Counted from the first letter of the stretch, positions 33,534 through 44,658 are shown. The stretch: 64,000 nucleotides of DNA from Halicephalobus mephisto (GCA_009193035.1 SWDT01000031.1:124001-188000), one strand, 5' to 3'. The notes: generated from the letters alone by a model not told the origin. Numbers and translations: made by a program.

Positions 33534-34131
33534 AGGATTAGTGGAAAGCTCATTAATCAGGGATATCGAGTATTGTTCGCGATGGGACCAAAATCCGCGT
33601 TTTTGTGATACAAGTCAACGAATTTCGATTATATTCCGATAGAACTAGTAGATGACAACGACTTAGTGGCAATTCTATAGGAAATAATCGAAATTTATTG
33701 ACTTACATCGAAAAACGAATAAATAAATACAATTCGTGTCGGGACCAACTTTCGCTGTTTTTTCGATTTTCCTGGTGTAAATTAATGAATTATGACCATA
33801 GTTTGATAGACATGATAGAGAACAATGATTTAGAAGAAATTTCACCGAAAAATAATCAAAATTGATTAAGTTATGTCTAAATAAAAATCAAAAAACAATC
33901 AGTGGTCCCACCACGAATGACACTCGATTTTCCCGCCAATGAGCCTGATTTCTGATCATTTAAACGACGTCTTTCTTCAATCGAAACCCCGGCGTCCCCA
34001 GCCCGTCAAAGCACATCTCATTCACATTGTGCCAGTTTATATAATTAATTGTTTGCCAGTCTAGCCTCATTTCGGGGATAATCCACTCCCAGCTTGAGTC
34101 GTTTCAACCTACGGTTCAGTTCTAAGTCAAA

Positions 34132-34140
34132 TCTCAGGGA
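34132..34140 (+). promoter_or_regulatory. lin-4 seed match in hbl-1 3' UTR
   Basis: TCTCAGGGA is the exact complement of the first nine bases of lin-4 (UCCCUGAGA), about 600 bases after the hbl-1 stop and before its poly(A) signal. C. elegans hbl-1 is a known lin-4/let-7-family target, so the position is meaningful. Pairing upstream of the seed is weak. Confidence 0.7.
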
Positions 34141-34347
34141 ATCATCGTTGTTTTGGACCAAGACAGAAACGACAGAGCTTTTTGTTGTAATTTATTTTAA
34201 TTTTTTAAATCGTGTACATTAGGGTTTCCAAGAAACTCCCAAGCTCAGGCTCGATCCCCGAGGGGATTTCATTAAAGACGAGTCTTTTGTTTTGTTCACA
34301 AGCCAGTTATTCCATTGTTTCATGTTAGCCATTCGTCTTTTTTCAGG

Positions 34348-34366
34348 ATACAACCGTTCCACCTCA
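34348..34366 (+). promoter_or_regulatory. let-7 complementary site 1, hbl-1 3' UTR
   Basis: ATACAACC pairs with the let-7 3' half (GGUUGUAU) and, after a short loop, ACCTCA pairs with let-7 bases 1-6. Base 7 is mismatched, so this is a 3'-compensatory site. Confidence 0.65.
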
Positions 34367-34406
34367 TTTTTTTAATTTTTGAATTCATCATGCGTAAATT
34401 GAACTT

Positions 34407-34426
34407 TATACAACCGTTCTGACCTC
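34407..34426 (+). promoter_or_regulatory. let-7 complementary site 2, hbl-1 3' UTR
   Basis: TATACAACC pairs with nine bases of the let-7 3' half. After a six-base loop ACCTC pairs with let-7 bases 2-6. It shares the core ACAACCGTTC with site 1, so the two sites may stem from a local duplication. Confidence 0.65.
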
Positions 34427-34436
34427 GATCAAGATT

Positions 34437-34442
34437 AATAAA
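34437..34442 (+). terminator. poly(A) signal AATAAA, hbl-1
   Basis: AATAAA ten bases after the second let-7 site. This sets the 3' UTR at roughly 920 bases (33534 to about 34455), long for a nematode gene but typical of a heavily microRNA-regulated one. Confidence 0.65.
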
Positions 34443-34489
34443 GACTAGAGTAACTGATTCCTGGACATTTGAAGCATTTTAAAATATCG

Positions 34490-34830
34490 AATACTGTAGA
34501 AGTTTATTGAATCTTCCAGAATCAAAGAATTCTGAAATCTTTGAGGACTTTGTGGAGGATTCTGGAGCTTTTTAGAAACTGATTAAAGTTTTTGAAAGTC
34601 CTTGGATTCTGGGAGAAATTCGGAAATGACTTCTGAAGCTAGGGATGTTGAGGTTTTTGAGAAGTTTTGGAAATTCGCGGTGAGGCGAATTCATAACGAA
34701 AACTTTCAAATTTTATGTTTCTCGTACTAGAATACTGTAGAAGTTTATTGAATCTTCCAGAATCAAAGGATTCTGAAATCTCTGAGGACTTTGTGGTGGA
34801 TTCTGGAATTTTTAGAAACTGATTGATATT
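34490..34830. repeat. direct duplication, about 245-bp spacing
   Basis: Two copies of ATACTGTAGAAGTTTATTGA, ATCTTCCAGAATCAAAG and GAGGACTTTGTGG-GGATTCTGG, near identical over about 100 bp each. From 34.83 to 35.70 kb only A/T-rich degenerate sequence is seen. Confidence 0.75.
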
Positions 34831-35699
34831 TTTGGAACAACTTTTTGGATTTGGGATATAGTTGTGGAATTATTGTGCTCTAAAATGATTGAATTTAGTT
34901 GAGATTTATTTTAAACTATTTTTCAAATCCGGTCATTTTTAACAGTTAATAAAACAGAAATTCTGGAACGTCCTCGTGGATTCGGGATGTAATTTTGGAA
35001 TTACTCTGCTCCAGAATCTCTAATCCGATCTGAGTTGCCGTTCTGGATGCTTCATCAAAATTTAATATTTTTCAATAATCAAACAATTGTAAAAATAAAA
35101 AATAAATTTTTTTCAAAGTTGTCGCGGTGCAATTTTTTATAAATTTTCAGAATTTTTCACAGGAATTTATAAATTTCGAAACTTTTTAAAATTCAAAATT
35201 TTTTAAAAATCCTAAATTTCGAAACTTTTTAAACATTTGAAGATCCATAAAATTTTTTAAATTCTCGAATTTCTTACATATTTTATAAAATTCCACCTAC
35301 AGTGAAAATTAAAATTGTATCGATCAAGATGCTTTAAATTATTTGTTACTTTTGAATATAACAATTTTATTTTTGGAGTTTTCTACAGTATTCCTTCTCA
35401 TTACTTCGCATCACTTTTTTAGGTTTTATTAAATAACGTCACGGAAATGTCTCGACAATTTCACTCTTGACTGAAAACAGAAAAAACTAAAAAATGATGT
35501 TTTTTATAATTTCATTAAGAAATTTTTTTATAATTTCATTAAAAAAATTATTTTTTCGACCTTCGGTTTTATTTTTTTACACAAGTTCATTCAGACGAAA
35601 AATATTTGTTTCGAAATTAACGAATTTCTATCAAGTCAGAAATTTTTTTAAATTTAAAAACTGCAATCATACTGTAGAAAACAATCATTCAGTAAGAAA

Positions 35700-36360
35700 G
35701 CGAAAAAAGTGATCTTGAAACAAATTTGGTAATTTTCCAATCAAGACCAAAAATTACAACTTTTTGTGCTATTGTTTTTAAATATTGAAAATCACATTAC
35801 TGTAAAAATAAAATTTATTAATTGAAAAATTTTCGAAAACTTGTTTCAACACGAATTTTGCAATTTTCCAGTCAGGACCAGAAATCTGAATTTTTGTATT
35901 TTTAATGTTTTTAAATATTGAAAATCACATTACTGTAAAAATAAAATTTTCCAGTCAGAACCGAGAAGTTCGAATTTTTATATTTTTAATGTTTTTAAAT
36001 GATCAAAATCACATTACTGTAAAAATCGAATTTATTAATTGTAAAATTTCCCTTAATAAGAATTTTGCAATTTTCCAGTCAGGACCAAAAAATTATAATT
36101 TCTGTGTTTTTGAACTTTTCAAATGTTCCAAATCACATTATTGTAAAAATCGAATTTAGTACCAAATTCCAAAAATTGTCTTAGCAAAAATTTCACAATT
36201 TTCTACTTAAGACCAAAAATTATAATTTCTGTTTTTAAACTTCTTAAAGATTTTAAATCCTACTATTGTAAAAGTCAAATTTATTAGTCATAAAATTTCA
36301 GAAAACTTGTTTTAACACGAATTTTGGGACTTTTCACTCAAGATCAAAAATATTAATTTA
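35700..36360. repeat. family C array, + orientation, about 130-bp unit
   Basis: Five units of ACACGAATTTTGCAATTTTC, CAGTCAGGACCAAAAATT, then AATCACATTACTGTAAAAAT. The same unit appears in opposite orientation at 46.83-47.44 and 48.05-48.56 kb. Confidence 0.8.
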
Positions 36361-36369
36361 TTAATTAAA

Positions 36370-37500
36370 AAATTATTTACGAAAAAAATTTAAAAAATTA
36401 AATTTTATTTAAAATTTAAAAAATTTAAAAAAATTAAGTTATTAAAAATTTAAAAAATTGTTTTTTAAAATTTAAAAATATTTATTTTTATTTAAATTTA
36501 AAAAAATTAAGTTATTTAAAATTTAAAAAAAATTAAGTTATTTAAAATTTAAAAATATTTATTTTTATTTAAAATTTTAAACAATTTCCAAAAAAAATTT
36601 ATTTTTATTTTAAAAATCCCAAAAAAGTTTTTTTTAATTTCAGGTGATTTTGAAAATTAAGTAGTTTTCAAAAATGTAAAATGTTAATCTAATTTTACAT
36701 TTTTAAATATATTTTGTAATTTACCCAAGTTTCCATTGGAAACATTTGATAAATCTAATCAATCTAATCTTTGTCCTATTTAACATAATTTATATTTGCT
36801 AAAAAAAATTAAATAAAAAAATATTTGTTTTTTTAATTAAATTAATTTTTAAAAAATAAAATAATTTTTAAAATATAAAATTTCTGAAATTCATGAATTT
36901 TGCAATATGTAATTTCTGATTCGAAAATGCTTCAAAAAATTATATTTTGCATTACTTCCAAAAACGGTCCCGGATGAATCTTCATTTTTTGATTTTTCTA
37001 TTTTTAAGGTCTTCTAAATTCTAAAGCCCTGAGGCACTAAAACTACAAAATTCCGTGGTTCTTCGTCAACCATCCAAATCGCATTTTTAATATTATATCT
37101 ACAGTATATTTAAAAACAAATTTATTTTTAAATTAAAAAAAATTTTTGAAAATAAAAAAAAATTAAATTTTGTAATTTTAATTTTTAAAATTTTATTTTT
37201 TTTTTTTAATTTTTAAAATTTTGTGTTTTTTTTTGAATTTTTAAAATTAAATAAAATTTTTTAGAAAATGTTAGAATTTTTAAATTTTTTCAACTTTTTA
37301 GAATTTTGAACCAATTTTTAGAATTTTATCGAAAGTTACAGTATCAGATAAAAGATTCTAGAAAATTTTACAATTATAAAATTTTAGAGGTTTTTGAATT
37401 TTTGGAATTTTAAATTTTTTTCATTGTTATTAGTAAATTTAATTTTGTAATAAATTCGAAATTCCAAAAGTAAAAATTTCCTTTTTTAACTTTGAAATCG
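36370..37500. repeat. A/T low-complexity DNA
   Basis: AATTAAGTTATTTAAAATTT runs to 36.6 kb. A slightly more mixed patch lies at 36.9-37.1 kb, then more A/T runs. No gene seen. Confidence 0.5.
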
Positions 37501-37718
37501 AAGAAAAATTGGGATTTAGAATAAGCAGCTGAATACCGCCCACTCGACGCCTACCCTGATGTCATTTGCTTCCTGAGGCCCGGCGAAATCTGACCTTCAT
37601 TTTATTAAAATTAATGATCAAAGTTCAAGGTCGACATTTGGACTTTCGTTCTGAGACAATATTGGTGGATTTTTGTATTTAAAAAATATGTATTTTCATC
37701 ATCATATTTTTATTTATA

Positions 37719-37890
37719 CAGTCGAATTTGGATATAAAATATCCCCTTGGAATGGGCCAAAGCGTATCTTGTAAGAAAGGATATGTTATAGCGGGGTAAA
37801 TTTGAAGACAGACTAACCAAACTCACCCAGACCGTATGCTATAACAAGAGATATGTTGTAGCAAGGTTATCTTATATCCAACTTCTACTG
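37719..37890. mobile_element. TA-flanked MITE, copy 1
   Basis: A 172-bp element starts CAGTCGAATTTGGATATAA and ends with the inverted equivalent TTATATCCAACTTCTACTG, flanked by TA on both sides. Interior landmarks are AAGAAAGGATATGTTATAGC and ACCGTATGCTATAACAAGAG. The CAGT...ACTG ends and TA duplication are the mark of Tc1/mariner/pogo-type non-autonomous elements. No transposase is encoded. Confidence 0.8.
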
Positions 37891-37937
37891 TATTACAATT
37901 TCAAAGTAAAATTGTTTCATTTTTTATGATAGTATTA

Positions 37938-38114
37938 CAGTCGAACTTGAATATAAGATATCCCCTTGGAACCGGGCAAAACGTATCTTGTAAGAATGGA
38001 TATATCATAGCCGGGGTAAATTTGGAGACAAACTAACCAAACTCACTCAATCACACCGTATGCTATAACAAGAGATATGTTATAACTAGGGCATCTTATA
38101 TCCAAGTTCTACTG
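37938..38114. mobile_element. TA-flanked MITE, copy 2
   Basis: A 177-bp relative of copy 1 (CAGTCGAACTTGAATATAAG ... CTTATATCCAAGTTCTACTG), same orientation, 47 bp downstream, again flanked by TA. The termini pair over more than 20 bases. Confidence 0.8.
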
Positions 38115-38289
38115 TATTTAGTATTCATCCCGCTTCGCGCAGGGTCTGCTAAATTCGATAACTCATGCTACTGCACAAACAAAACATTACATTACATAAC
38201 TCCTAAATTCGCCACCATTATTGCATGCTATCTTTTGACACGGTTTTCCCTTATTTGAAAAATATGTACTTTATCTCACTAAAATTAAT

Positions 38290-39010
38290 AGTTAGTGTTA
38301 GGACGGAAACTAGACTAGGAAGAAAGCATCTGAAGACACAGTCTGGATATCAGGGACTGTGGAGTACTGTAGGGCATGAGTGAGATCTTCGGTTATTTTG
38401 TACGACGAAATGTGTTATGTAGATGTTAGAACAGAGACTTAAACCAAAATAGAATCTGGATATCAGAGACTGTGGAGTACTGTAGGGTACTGTGGGGTAT
38501 GAGTCAGATTCTCTGTTGTCTTGTGGAGGAGTTGTGTAATATTTGTACCCTTGTTGTCCGAGTAAAGATTATTAGTATACTTCTAGTTTTTAAACAATAT
38601 AATCCGATTTATTATTAGATTACTGTCGGGACAGAAACTATACTAGGAAGAAAACACCTGAAGACATAGTCTGTCTATCGAAAAGTGTAGAGTACTGTAG
38701 AGCATGAGTCAGGCTCTCGGCTGTCTTGTGTGATGAAATTTGTTATGTAGATGTTAGAGCAGAAACTTAAACCAAAAGAGAATCTGGATATCAGGGACTG
38801 TGGAGTACTGTAGGACATGAATGAGACTCTTAATTGTTTTGTATGATGAAATTTGTTATGTAGATGTTAGAGCAGAAACCTAAACTAGAAGAGAATTTGG
38901 ATATCAAGGACTGTGGAGTACTGTAGGACATGAATGAGACTTTCTGTTGTCTTGTGTAGGAGTTATATGATAATTGTACTCTTATTATTCCAGTAAAAAT
39001 TATTAGTATA
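38290..39010. repeat. family A array, second locus
   Basis: Five to six copies of a unit with GGATATCAGGGACTGTGGAG, TACTGTAGG(A/G)CATGA and GTTATGTAGATGTTAGA. It is clearly related to the 7.4-8.0 kb array (shared TATCAGGGA-TGT-GA-TACTGTAG and the TTATT-TTGAGTAAAG-ATTA end) but about 15-20% or more diverged. Confidence 0.75.
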
Positions 39011-39059
39011 CTTTTGTTTTCTATCTTAACAATTAGAAAGTAAAATTTCTGGTATTTTA

Positions 39060-39780
39060 TCAAAATTCGAAGTGAAAGTCGAAGGTCGACATTTGAATTT
39101 TTCGTCTTAAGATAGCATTTGTGAATTTTTTATTTCGAGAAATTATTTCATATAAGTTCAAAAAATTTGATTTTTAGATTTTCTAATCAAAATATGATTT
39201 CATATCTCACCACGGGAAATCAAAAATCCGACTTTGACCTTTGAACTTTAATGATCAACTTTGATTTTCAATTTTTAAGGTGAACTTTGATAAAATTGAA
39301 TATAGAATTTGAGGTTGAAATTCGAACTTTTCGTTCTAAGACTACATTCATGGATTTTTATTTAACAATTTTCTGAACCTATAGTTATTACTATATTCGA
39401 ATTTTCCGAGTTAAAACATGACTTATGAGCAGAACTGTCGATTTCGAACTTTAAACTAATTCAAATTCAAAAATCGAACTAATTCAAACTCGAAAATTAA
39501 AAATTTCGAAAAATTGAAGATTTCAAAAAAATTAAAAATCCCAGAAAATTAAAAATTTCTGAAAATTGAAGATTTCAGAAAGTTAAAAATTTCGAAAAAT
39601 TAAAACTTTCAGAAAGTTAAAAATTTCAGAAAATTGAAGATTTCAGAAAGTTAAAAATTTCTGAAAATCAACAGTTATGCTTATGGGTCGTGTTCTAGCA
39701 CGAAAAGTCCGAAATTCGATTTTGACCTCTGACTCTCAACTTTGACGAACAGATTACTGAATACAATCGTTGGATTCTCT
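39060..39780. repeat. family D units and TTTCAGAAAGTTAAA array
   Basis: Family D cores occur near 39.09, 39.31 and 39.69 kb (TTTTTCGTCTTAAGA, and the complement GCACGAAAAGTCCGAAATTC). Between them, 39.45-39.68 kb repeats AAAATTGAAGATTTCAGAAA about six times. Confidence 0.55.
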
Positions 39781-40019
39781 TTAGAAGTTGTGAAATCGGA
39801 TATTTATTAGAATGTTCGATAATCCTTCCATGCAAAAATACCGATGATTGAGATCCTACAAGTCGAGTTGAGGTCTTCTAAGAAGATCAATTTCGAATCG
39901 GATTACAGTAATTGAAAGATACTTCCAGACTAAAATGTCTAAAAAGATACTTCCAGACTGGGGTACTTTAGGGATATCGAAAAGAAACCAGATCAATGTA
40001 GGATTTTTTGGAAAATCCC

Positions 40020-41340
40020 AACTCGGATTAAATTAGGATTTTAAAAAAAATTTTAAATCAAATTAAATTAAATTTTTGTAAAAAATTTCAAAGTGATTTT
40101 TTAAAATTTAATTATGTAAAATTAGAGTTTTTAAAAATTTTAAATCAAATAAAATTAAATTTTTTTAAAAAAACAAATTTCAAAGTAATTTTTTAAAATT
40201 TAATTATTTAAAATAAAAATTTTAAATCAAATAAAATTAATTTTTTTTAAAAAAACAAATTTCAAAATGGTTTTTTTTAGAAAAAATTAATTATGTAAAA
40301 TTAGGGTTTTTAAAAAGTTCCAATCCGGATCAGGATTTTGTAAAAAAATAAATTCCAGATTGGGATATTCTAGAGATGCTTAATTGAGTCAGATTGGAAT
40401 TTTCTAAAAATTCAAAACAAAATAAATTCATTTTTTCTAAAAAATAAATTTTAAAGAAAAATTTTTTAAATTATATAAAATTAAGATTTTTAAAAAGTTG
40501 CAATCTGAACCGGGATTTTTAAAAAAATTCTGAATCAAATAAATCCAATTTTAAAAAAAAATAAATTTTAAAGAAAAATTTTTAAAATTATAAAAAATTA
40601 GTATTTTTAAAAATTCTGAATCAAATAAATTCAATTTTTCTAAAAAATTAAAATTAGAGGAAAAATTTATTTTATTTATAAAATAATTAGTATTTTTAAA
40701 AATTCTGAATCGAATAAATTCAACTTTTTTAAAAAATAAATTTTAAAGAAAAAATTTTTTTATTTATAAAAAATTAGTATTTTGTAAAAAAATAAATTCC
40801 AGATTAGGATATTCTAGAGATGCTTAATTAAGTAAGATTGGAATTTTCTAAAAATGCTAAATCAGATAAAATTTAAAATTCCAAAGAAGAGTTTTTTGGA
40901 AAAATATTTTTTTGCATTTTTTAAATTTATTATCAATAATTATTTAATAAAAAATATAAAATTAATTTTATAATTATTTTATTAAAAAATTACTTTTTAA
41001 ATATCTTTATCAATTACTACTTTTATCTGGAAAAAAATTAATTTTTAAATATCATTATCAATAATTAATGAATAAAAAAATTAATTTTATAATTATTTTA
41101 CTAAAAAACTACTTTTTAAATATTTTTATTAATTATTACTTTTATCTGAAAAAAAATTTACAATTATTCATTGAAAAAAAATTTTTTGCAGATGTTCATC
41201 AATCACTGTCTAACCTAAAAAAATAAAACTTTTTAAATTCCAAATTTTTTTTGATCGATTGACAAGGTCAAATATATTTTTTTTTAAAATCATTTTTATT
41301 TTTTTTCAAAACCTAAATTATAAACAAAACCCAAAATTTC
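40020..41340. repeat. A/T low-complexity arrays
   Basis: Units such as AATTCTGAATCAAATAAATT and AATAAATTCCAGATTGGGAT repeat at 60-120-bp spacing, then TTATCAATAATTA-type runs. No gene seen from 39.8 to 41.4 kb. Confidence 0.6.
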
Positions 41341-41422
41341 AAAAATTAAATACCAGTAAATAAATAATTCGAGATCTTTCAAGACGGGAATCGGGAGGTA
41401 GGCATTTTGGTCTGGTTTCGCC

Positions 41423-41994
41423 ACACTTGTGTCCCAAATATTCATGTTCCAATTTTAGTAATTTTCTATTTTAATTAGAAAATTATTTATTTTTATATAA
41501 AAATTTTTATAATTTTCTATTTTAATTAGAAAATTATTTTTATTTTTATATAAAAATTTTTATAATTTTCTATTTTAATTAGAAAATTATTTATTTTTAT
41601 ATAAAAATTTTTATAATTTTCTATTTTAATCAGAAAATTATTTTTATTTTTATAGTTTTATATAAAAATTAAAAAATTATTTTTTATTTTTATAATTTCA
41701 TATAAAAATTTAAATTATTTTCTATTTTAATTTAAAAAATAAAAATTAATTTTTAGAATCCAGGATTCAGAAGACCGACTTCTGATTCCATATTTAAAAT
41801 TAACTTTTTTGATTACTATATTTTGAGTACTTTTTTAATTTTAAAAATATTTTTAAAAATCTTCAGAATCCAGAATTCAGAAGTCCGATTTCTGACTTCA
41901 TATTCAAAATTAACTTTTTTGATTACTGTATTTTGAGTACTTCTGTTCTGTCATAATTACAGTATGGGAACGAAAAGGTCTGGGACACAAGTGT
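41423..41994. mobile_element. candidate 572-bp element with 14-bp inverted ends
   Basis: ACACTTGTGTCCCA at 41423-41436 is perfectly inverted at 41981-41994. The next bases keep weaker symmetry (ATTCATGTTCC against GGGAACGAAAAGG). The interior is a roughly 57-bp tandem array of TAATTTTCTATTTTAATTAG and a duplicated segment with CCGA(C/T)TTCTGA. No clear target-site duplication was seen, so it may be a decayed MITE or a chance inverted pair. Confidence 0.4.
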
Positions 41995-42129
41995 TGCGTC
42001 ATGTTTGGTCTCGACGAGAAAGCAGTGAATTTTCGGAAATATTTCAAGGCTGATTTACCCAGTTAGGATTCTTGAAGGGAAAATATCAATTTGTCGTTTC
42101 TGTTACCTATTTTGAAAAGCAACAAAACA

Positions 42130-42350
42130 TAAGGGTCATGGAAAGGACCTAAGAGAGTACTTGACCGGTCGCGGGAAGGACCTAGGAGGGTACTTGACCG
42201 GTCGTGGGAAGGACCTGGAAGGGTACTTGACCGATTGTTGACAGGACCTAAGATGGTACTTGACTGGTCGGGGGAAGGACCTAGGACGGTACTTGACCGA
42301 TTGTTGATAGGACCTAAACTGGTACTTGACCGGTCGCGGACGGGCGTCGT
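42130..42350. repeat. GC-rich minisatellite, 33-bp unit
   Basis: Six units of GGACCTA(A/G)GA-GGTACTTGACC followed by GGTCG-GGGAA or GATTGTTGACA, so the two tail types form a higher-order pattern. Two minus-strand frames stay open across it (11-residue repeats GPS-DRSSTLL and PRPVKY-RSF). That is expected of a 33-bp period and is not proof of coding. Its GC content stands out sharply from the neighbourhood. Confidence 0.8.
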
Positions 42351-42359
42351 GGCTGAAGT

Positions 42360-43195
42360 CAAATTTCGACAATTTGCACCTGAGAAAACTTGGACAAATC
42401 CCTAAAATTAAATTAAATTTATTTTTAAATAATAAATTATATTTTACCAATTCGTGTGACAAATTTGATTCGATTATTTTTATTTTCGAATTCGGGGGGA
42501 GCCTGAGGGGACACCCGAGTCTCACCGAGCCCCTTTTACCGTATAGCGCGATCTTCTGGTTGAAGGCCTTTTCAGAGAGGGTCTGGAAACAATCTGCAAA
42601 AATTCCATTCAAAAAGTTAAGAAATATCAATCTCAAACTCAGCCTGAAATTCCGTTCAAGACACTCAGGTGAATTTTTCGGAATTTTTTTAAACAAAAAT
42701 TATTTTTATGAATTTTTTTAAATTTAAAAACAAAAATTTTTTTTTGGTTTTTTTAAATAAAAATTTTTTTAAACAGAAAGTTTTTTAAACAGAAATTATT
42801 TTTTATTAAATTTTAAAAACAAAAATTATTTTTATTAATTTTTTTAAACAGAAATTTTTTTTGATTTTTAAAACAAAAATTATTTTTCGGAATTTTTTTA
42901 AACAGAAATTTTTTTTAAACAAAAAATTATTTTTTTTTTTTGATTTCTAAAAATAAAAATTATTTTTTATTAAATTTCTTAAATAAAAAATATTTTTCGT
43001 CATTTTTAACAATTAAAATCTATTTTTTTTATTTTTTATATGGAAATAATTTTTTTTGAATAAAAATAAATTTTTTTTTGAAATTTTTTAAATAATTTTT
43101 TTTAAATTTAATTTTTTGAATAATCGTTTCTAAAAATATAAAAATTATTCAAAAAAATTTTTGTAAGCAAAATTAAAACAAAAGAAAAAAATAGT
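42360..43195. other. mixed patch then A/T low complexity
   Basis: 42.36-42.67 kb has mixed composition (GGGGGGAGCCTGAGGGGACA near 42.49 kb) and an open minus frame that runs into the minisatellite; no splice context supports it. 42.67-43.19 kb is AAACAGAAATTTTTTTT-type low complexity. Confidence 0.4.
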
Positions 43196-43202
43196 TCAAT
43201 GA

Positions 43203-43335
43203 GTCCCGAACGGAAATTACATCTTTTAGTCGGCGTAATCCTAAGATGAATTTTCATCATTACGAAAGAACGTTTCTGAAATCAGAAATATTTTAGGATT
43301 ATTACGGAAAAGGGAACGGATTTTCCGTTCGAGAT
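43203..43335. mobile_element. hairpin-forming MITE-like element
   Basis: About 133 bp with inverted ends: GTCCCGAACGGAAATTAC on the left, TTTCCGTTCGAGATCC on the right. Inner arms are also complementary (CGTAATCCTAAGATG against TTTTAGGATTATTACG), so most of it can fold into one imperfect hairpin. The right arm also holds GAACGGATTTTCCGTTC, itself a perfect palindrome with a 3-base loop. No clear target duplication was seen. Confidence 0.5.
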
Positions 43336-44658
43336 CCAAAACTCAATTTTATTTTTATTTTTTCAAATTTTTATTAAAATTAAAGTTTTATAAATATTTA
43401 TAAAAAAAATAAAACTTAATTTTTTTTTATTTTTTTTAATTTTTATTAAAATTAAAGTTTTATAAATATTTATTTTCAAAATAAAACTCAATTTTATTTT
43501 TATTTTTTTAAATTTTTATTAACATTAAAGTTTTTAGATATTTATTAAGAAAAATAAAATTCAATTTTATTTTTTATTTTTTTAAAATATTTATTAAAGT
43601 TGAATTTTTTAAATATTTGATGTTAAAGATTTTTATTAAAAATTTTTTAAAAATAAAATTTAATTTTGTTTTTATTTTTATTAAAATTATACTTTTTAAA
43701 TATTTGATGTTAAAGATATTTATTAAAAAAATAAAAAATAATGAACTTTTAAAAAAACAAAAAAATAAAATTGAATTTTCGGTCCTGACAGGAAACTTTG
43801 ATTTTATTTTCACTTATATATAGATATTTAATGTGATAAGTATTAATTATATAAAAACAAAAAAGTGAAAAAATTGAATTTCATAGAAAAAAAGAAAAAA
43901 TAAAATTGAATTTTTGGGTCTGAAAGAAAAATTTTATTCTTTTATATTTTTTACATAGGCAGTTACTGTATCATAAATTTATTTATGAAAATTAGAGAAA
44001 AATAAAAAAATCCAATTTTTGGTCCTGAAACGAAAGTTTTATTTTTTATAAATTTAAATTTCGGTTCTGAAGCGAAAGTTTTATTTTTTTTATTTTAATT
44101 TTGGTCCTGAAGCAAAAGTTTTATTTTTTATAAATTTAAATTTCGGTCTTGAAGCGAAAGTTTTATTTTTTATAAATTTAAATTTCGGTCTTGAAGCGAA
44201 AGTTTTATTTTTTTTATTTTAATTTCGGTCCTGAAACGAAAGTTTTATTTTTTTCAATTTTTATTTTTCATTCTGAAGCGAATGTTTTATTTTTTTTATT
44301 TTAATTTTGGTCTTGAAGCGAAAGTTTTTTTAAATTTTGGTTCTGAAAAGAAAGTTTTATCTTTTTTAATTTTAATTTTGGTCTTGAAGCGAGTCTTTTT
44401 TTTATTTTAATTTTCGGAGATGCTTCGGAATTTACCTGTTTTAATATCTATGTCGTCCCCGTCGAAATTGAAATCCACCTGATCCCACTCCCTACAGTAC
44501 ACCGGCATGGCCTCAGGGTCAACGAACCTGGGCATGTGGGAAATCGCTTTCGGGACGTATTTGTTCTCGATCCAGTGGACCATGGGAGATCCTCGAATAC
44601 AGTAAATCATGGAAAAAATAATCATCCAAATCTCTACAGTAATACCATCAAAAGACAT
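43241..44658 (-). CDS. small secreted protein, unknown (two-exon model)
   Basis: Exon 1 (44658-44436) starts MSFDGITVEIWMIIFSMIYC, with a hydrophobic stretch like a signal peptide. A second ATG ten codons later would give a cleaner signal sequence. It continues with a well mixed coding stretch (NKYVPKAISHMPRF, PVYCREWDQVDFNFDGDD) to a donor ACAG|GTAAAT. I recognise no family. The best downstream acceptor in phase is CTGATTTCAG at 43276, giving a 35-bp last exon (43275-43241) that ends ETFFRNDENSS, total 85 residues. This last exon lies inside the hairpin element above, so it may be wrong and the true 3' exon elsewhere. Exon 1 is the solid part. Confidence 0.45.
43370..44400. repeat. A/T and GGTCCTGAAGCGAAAGTTTT arrays
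   Basis: 43.37-43.75 kb repeats AAAATTAAAGTTTTATAAAT at about 65-85 bp. 43.77-44.39 kb repeats TTTCGGTCCTGAAGCGAAAG at about 40-60 bp, at least ten copies. The array ends right at the donor of the minus-strand exon. Confidence 0.7.

Noticed and set aside
33391..33642. 83-codon + frame overlapping hbl-1 last exon
   Set aside because: Out of frame with the C-terminal zinc-finger pair, which is the real coding frame.
42063..42696. 99- and 186-codon minus frames with DRSST and RPVKY repeats
   Set aside because: A 33-bp minisatellite keeps any stop-free frame open; no start or splice context supports either.
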